Part shown: piece after piece, positions 5,684 to 6,455 of the stretch
Position numbering within the stretch: position 1 is the first letter of the stretch
Layout: every line of letters starts with the position of its first letter
NCBI GenBank assembly: GCA_025966255.1
Contig: JAOPVG010000071.1
Span: 1 to 6,455, forward strand
Length of the DNA stretch: 6,455 bases
Reading direction: 5' to 3'
From: Jatrophihabitans sp.
GTDB taxonomy: Bacteria; Actinomycetota; Actinomycetes; Mycobacteriales; Jatrophihabitantaceae
Notes under the pieces: generated by a model
What the model saw: the letters and a program-made list of their open reading frames with translations, nothing else
What the model was told of the DNA's origin: nothing
The model's database searches: none
Made by a program: the position numbers and the translations under genes

Positions 5684-6455
<772 letters not shown>

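Overview
The window is high-GC DNA with strong G/C preference at third codon positions. It carries an actinobacterial-type GroEL, CIRCE operators and a TTGAAC/TAGCGT promoter. I infer an actinobacterium but cannot name the genus. No tRNA, rRNA, CRISPR array, insertion sequence or phage gene was seen.

Layout, left to right. (1) 1-335, minus strand: the N-terminal part of an AbiEi/DUF559-type winged-helix protein, cut by the window edge. (2) 336-630: non-coding, with a small palindrome and a 17-bp tandem repeat just ahead of the next gene. (3) 631-1620, plus: an aldo/keto reductase whose usual catalytic His is replaced by Ala. (4) 1621-2055, plus: a 67-aa cold-shock protein with a good promoter, a leader of about 140 nt and a GTG start. 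(5) 2056-2163: a strong stem-loop and short tandem repeats between convergent genes, probably a bidirectional terminator. (6) 5495 down to 2164, minus: a tightly packed operon of NatA-type ABC ATPase, NatB-type ABC-2 permease and cytochrome P450. The genes overlap by 8 nt and 1 nt. The P450 is split by an apparent one-base deletion near 2706; restoring it gives a normal 416-aa P450. (7) 5496-5699: the divergent intergenic region, with two CIRCE (HrcA) operators and a 9-bp GC-rich inverted repeat. (8) 5700-6455, plus: the first 252 residues of a GroEL chaperonin with no groES in front, so of the stand-alone groEL2 type.

How the genes relate. GroEL is expected to be heat-inducible through HrcA. 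The cold-shock gene and groEL are both stress genes on the plus strand, separated by an oppositely oriented exporter-P450 cassette. That cassette reads as one translationally coupled unit. A membrane exporter linked to a P450 could oxidise and export, or detoxify, a hydrophobic small molecule, but no substrate can be read from the sequence. No clearly new multi-gene defence or mobile system is visible. The best leads are the exporter-P450 operon with its frameshift, the CIRCE and palindrome architecture, the divergent segment in GroEL, and the Ala-for-His aldo/keto reductase.
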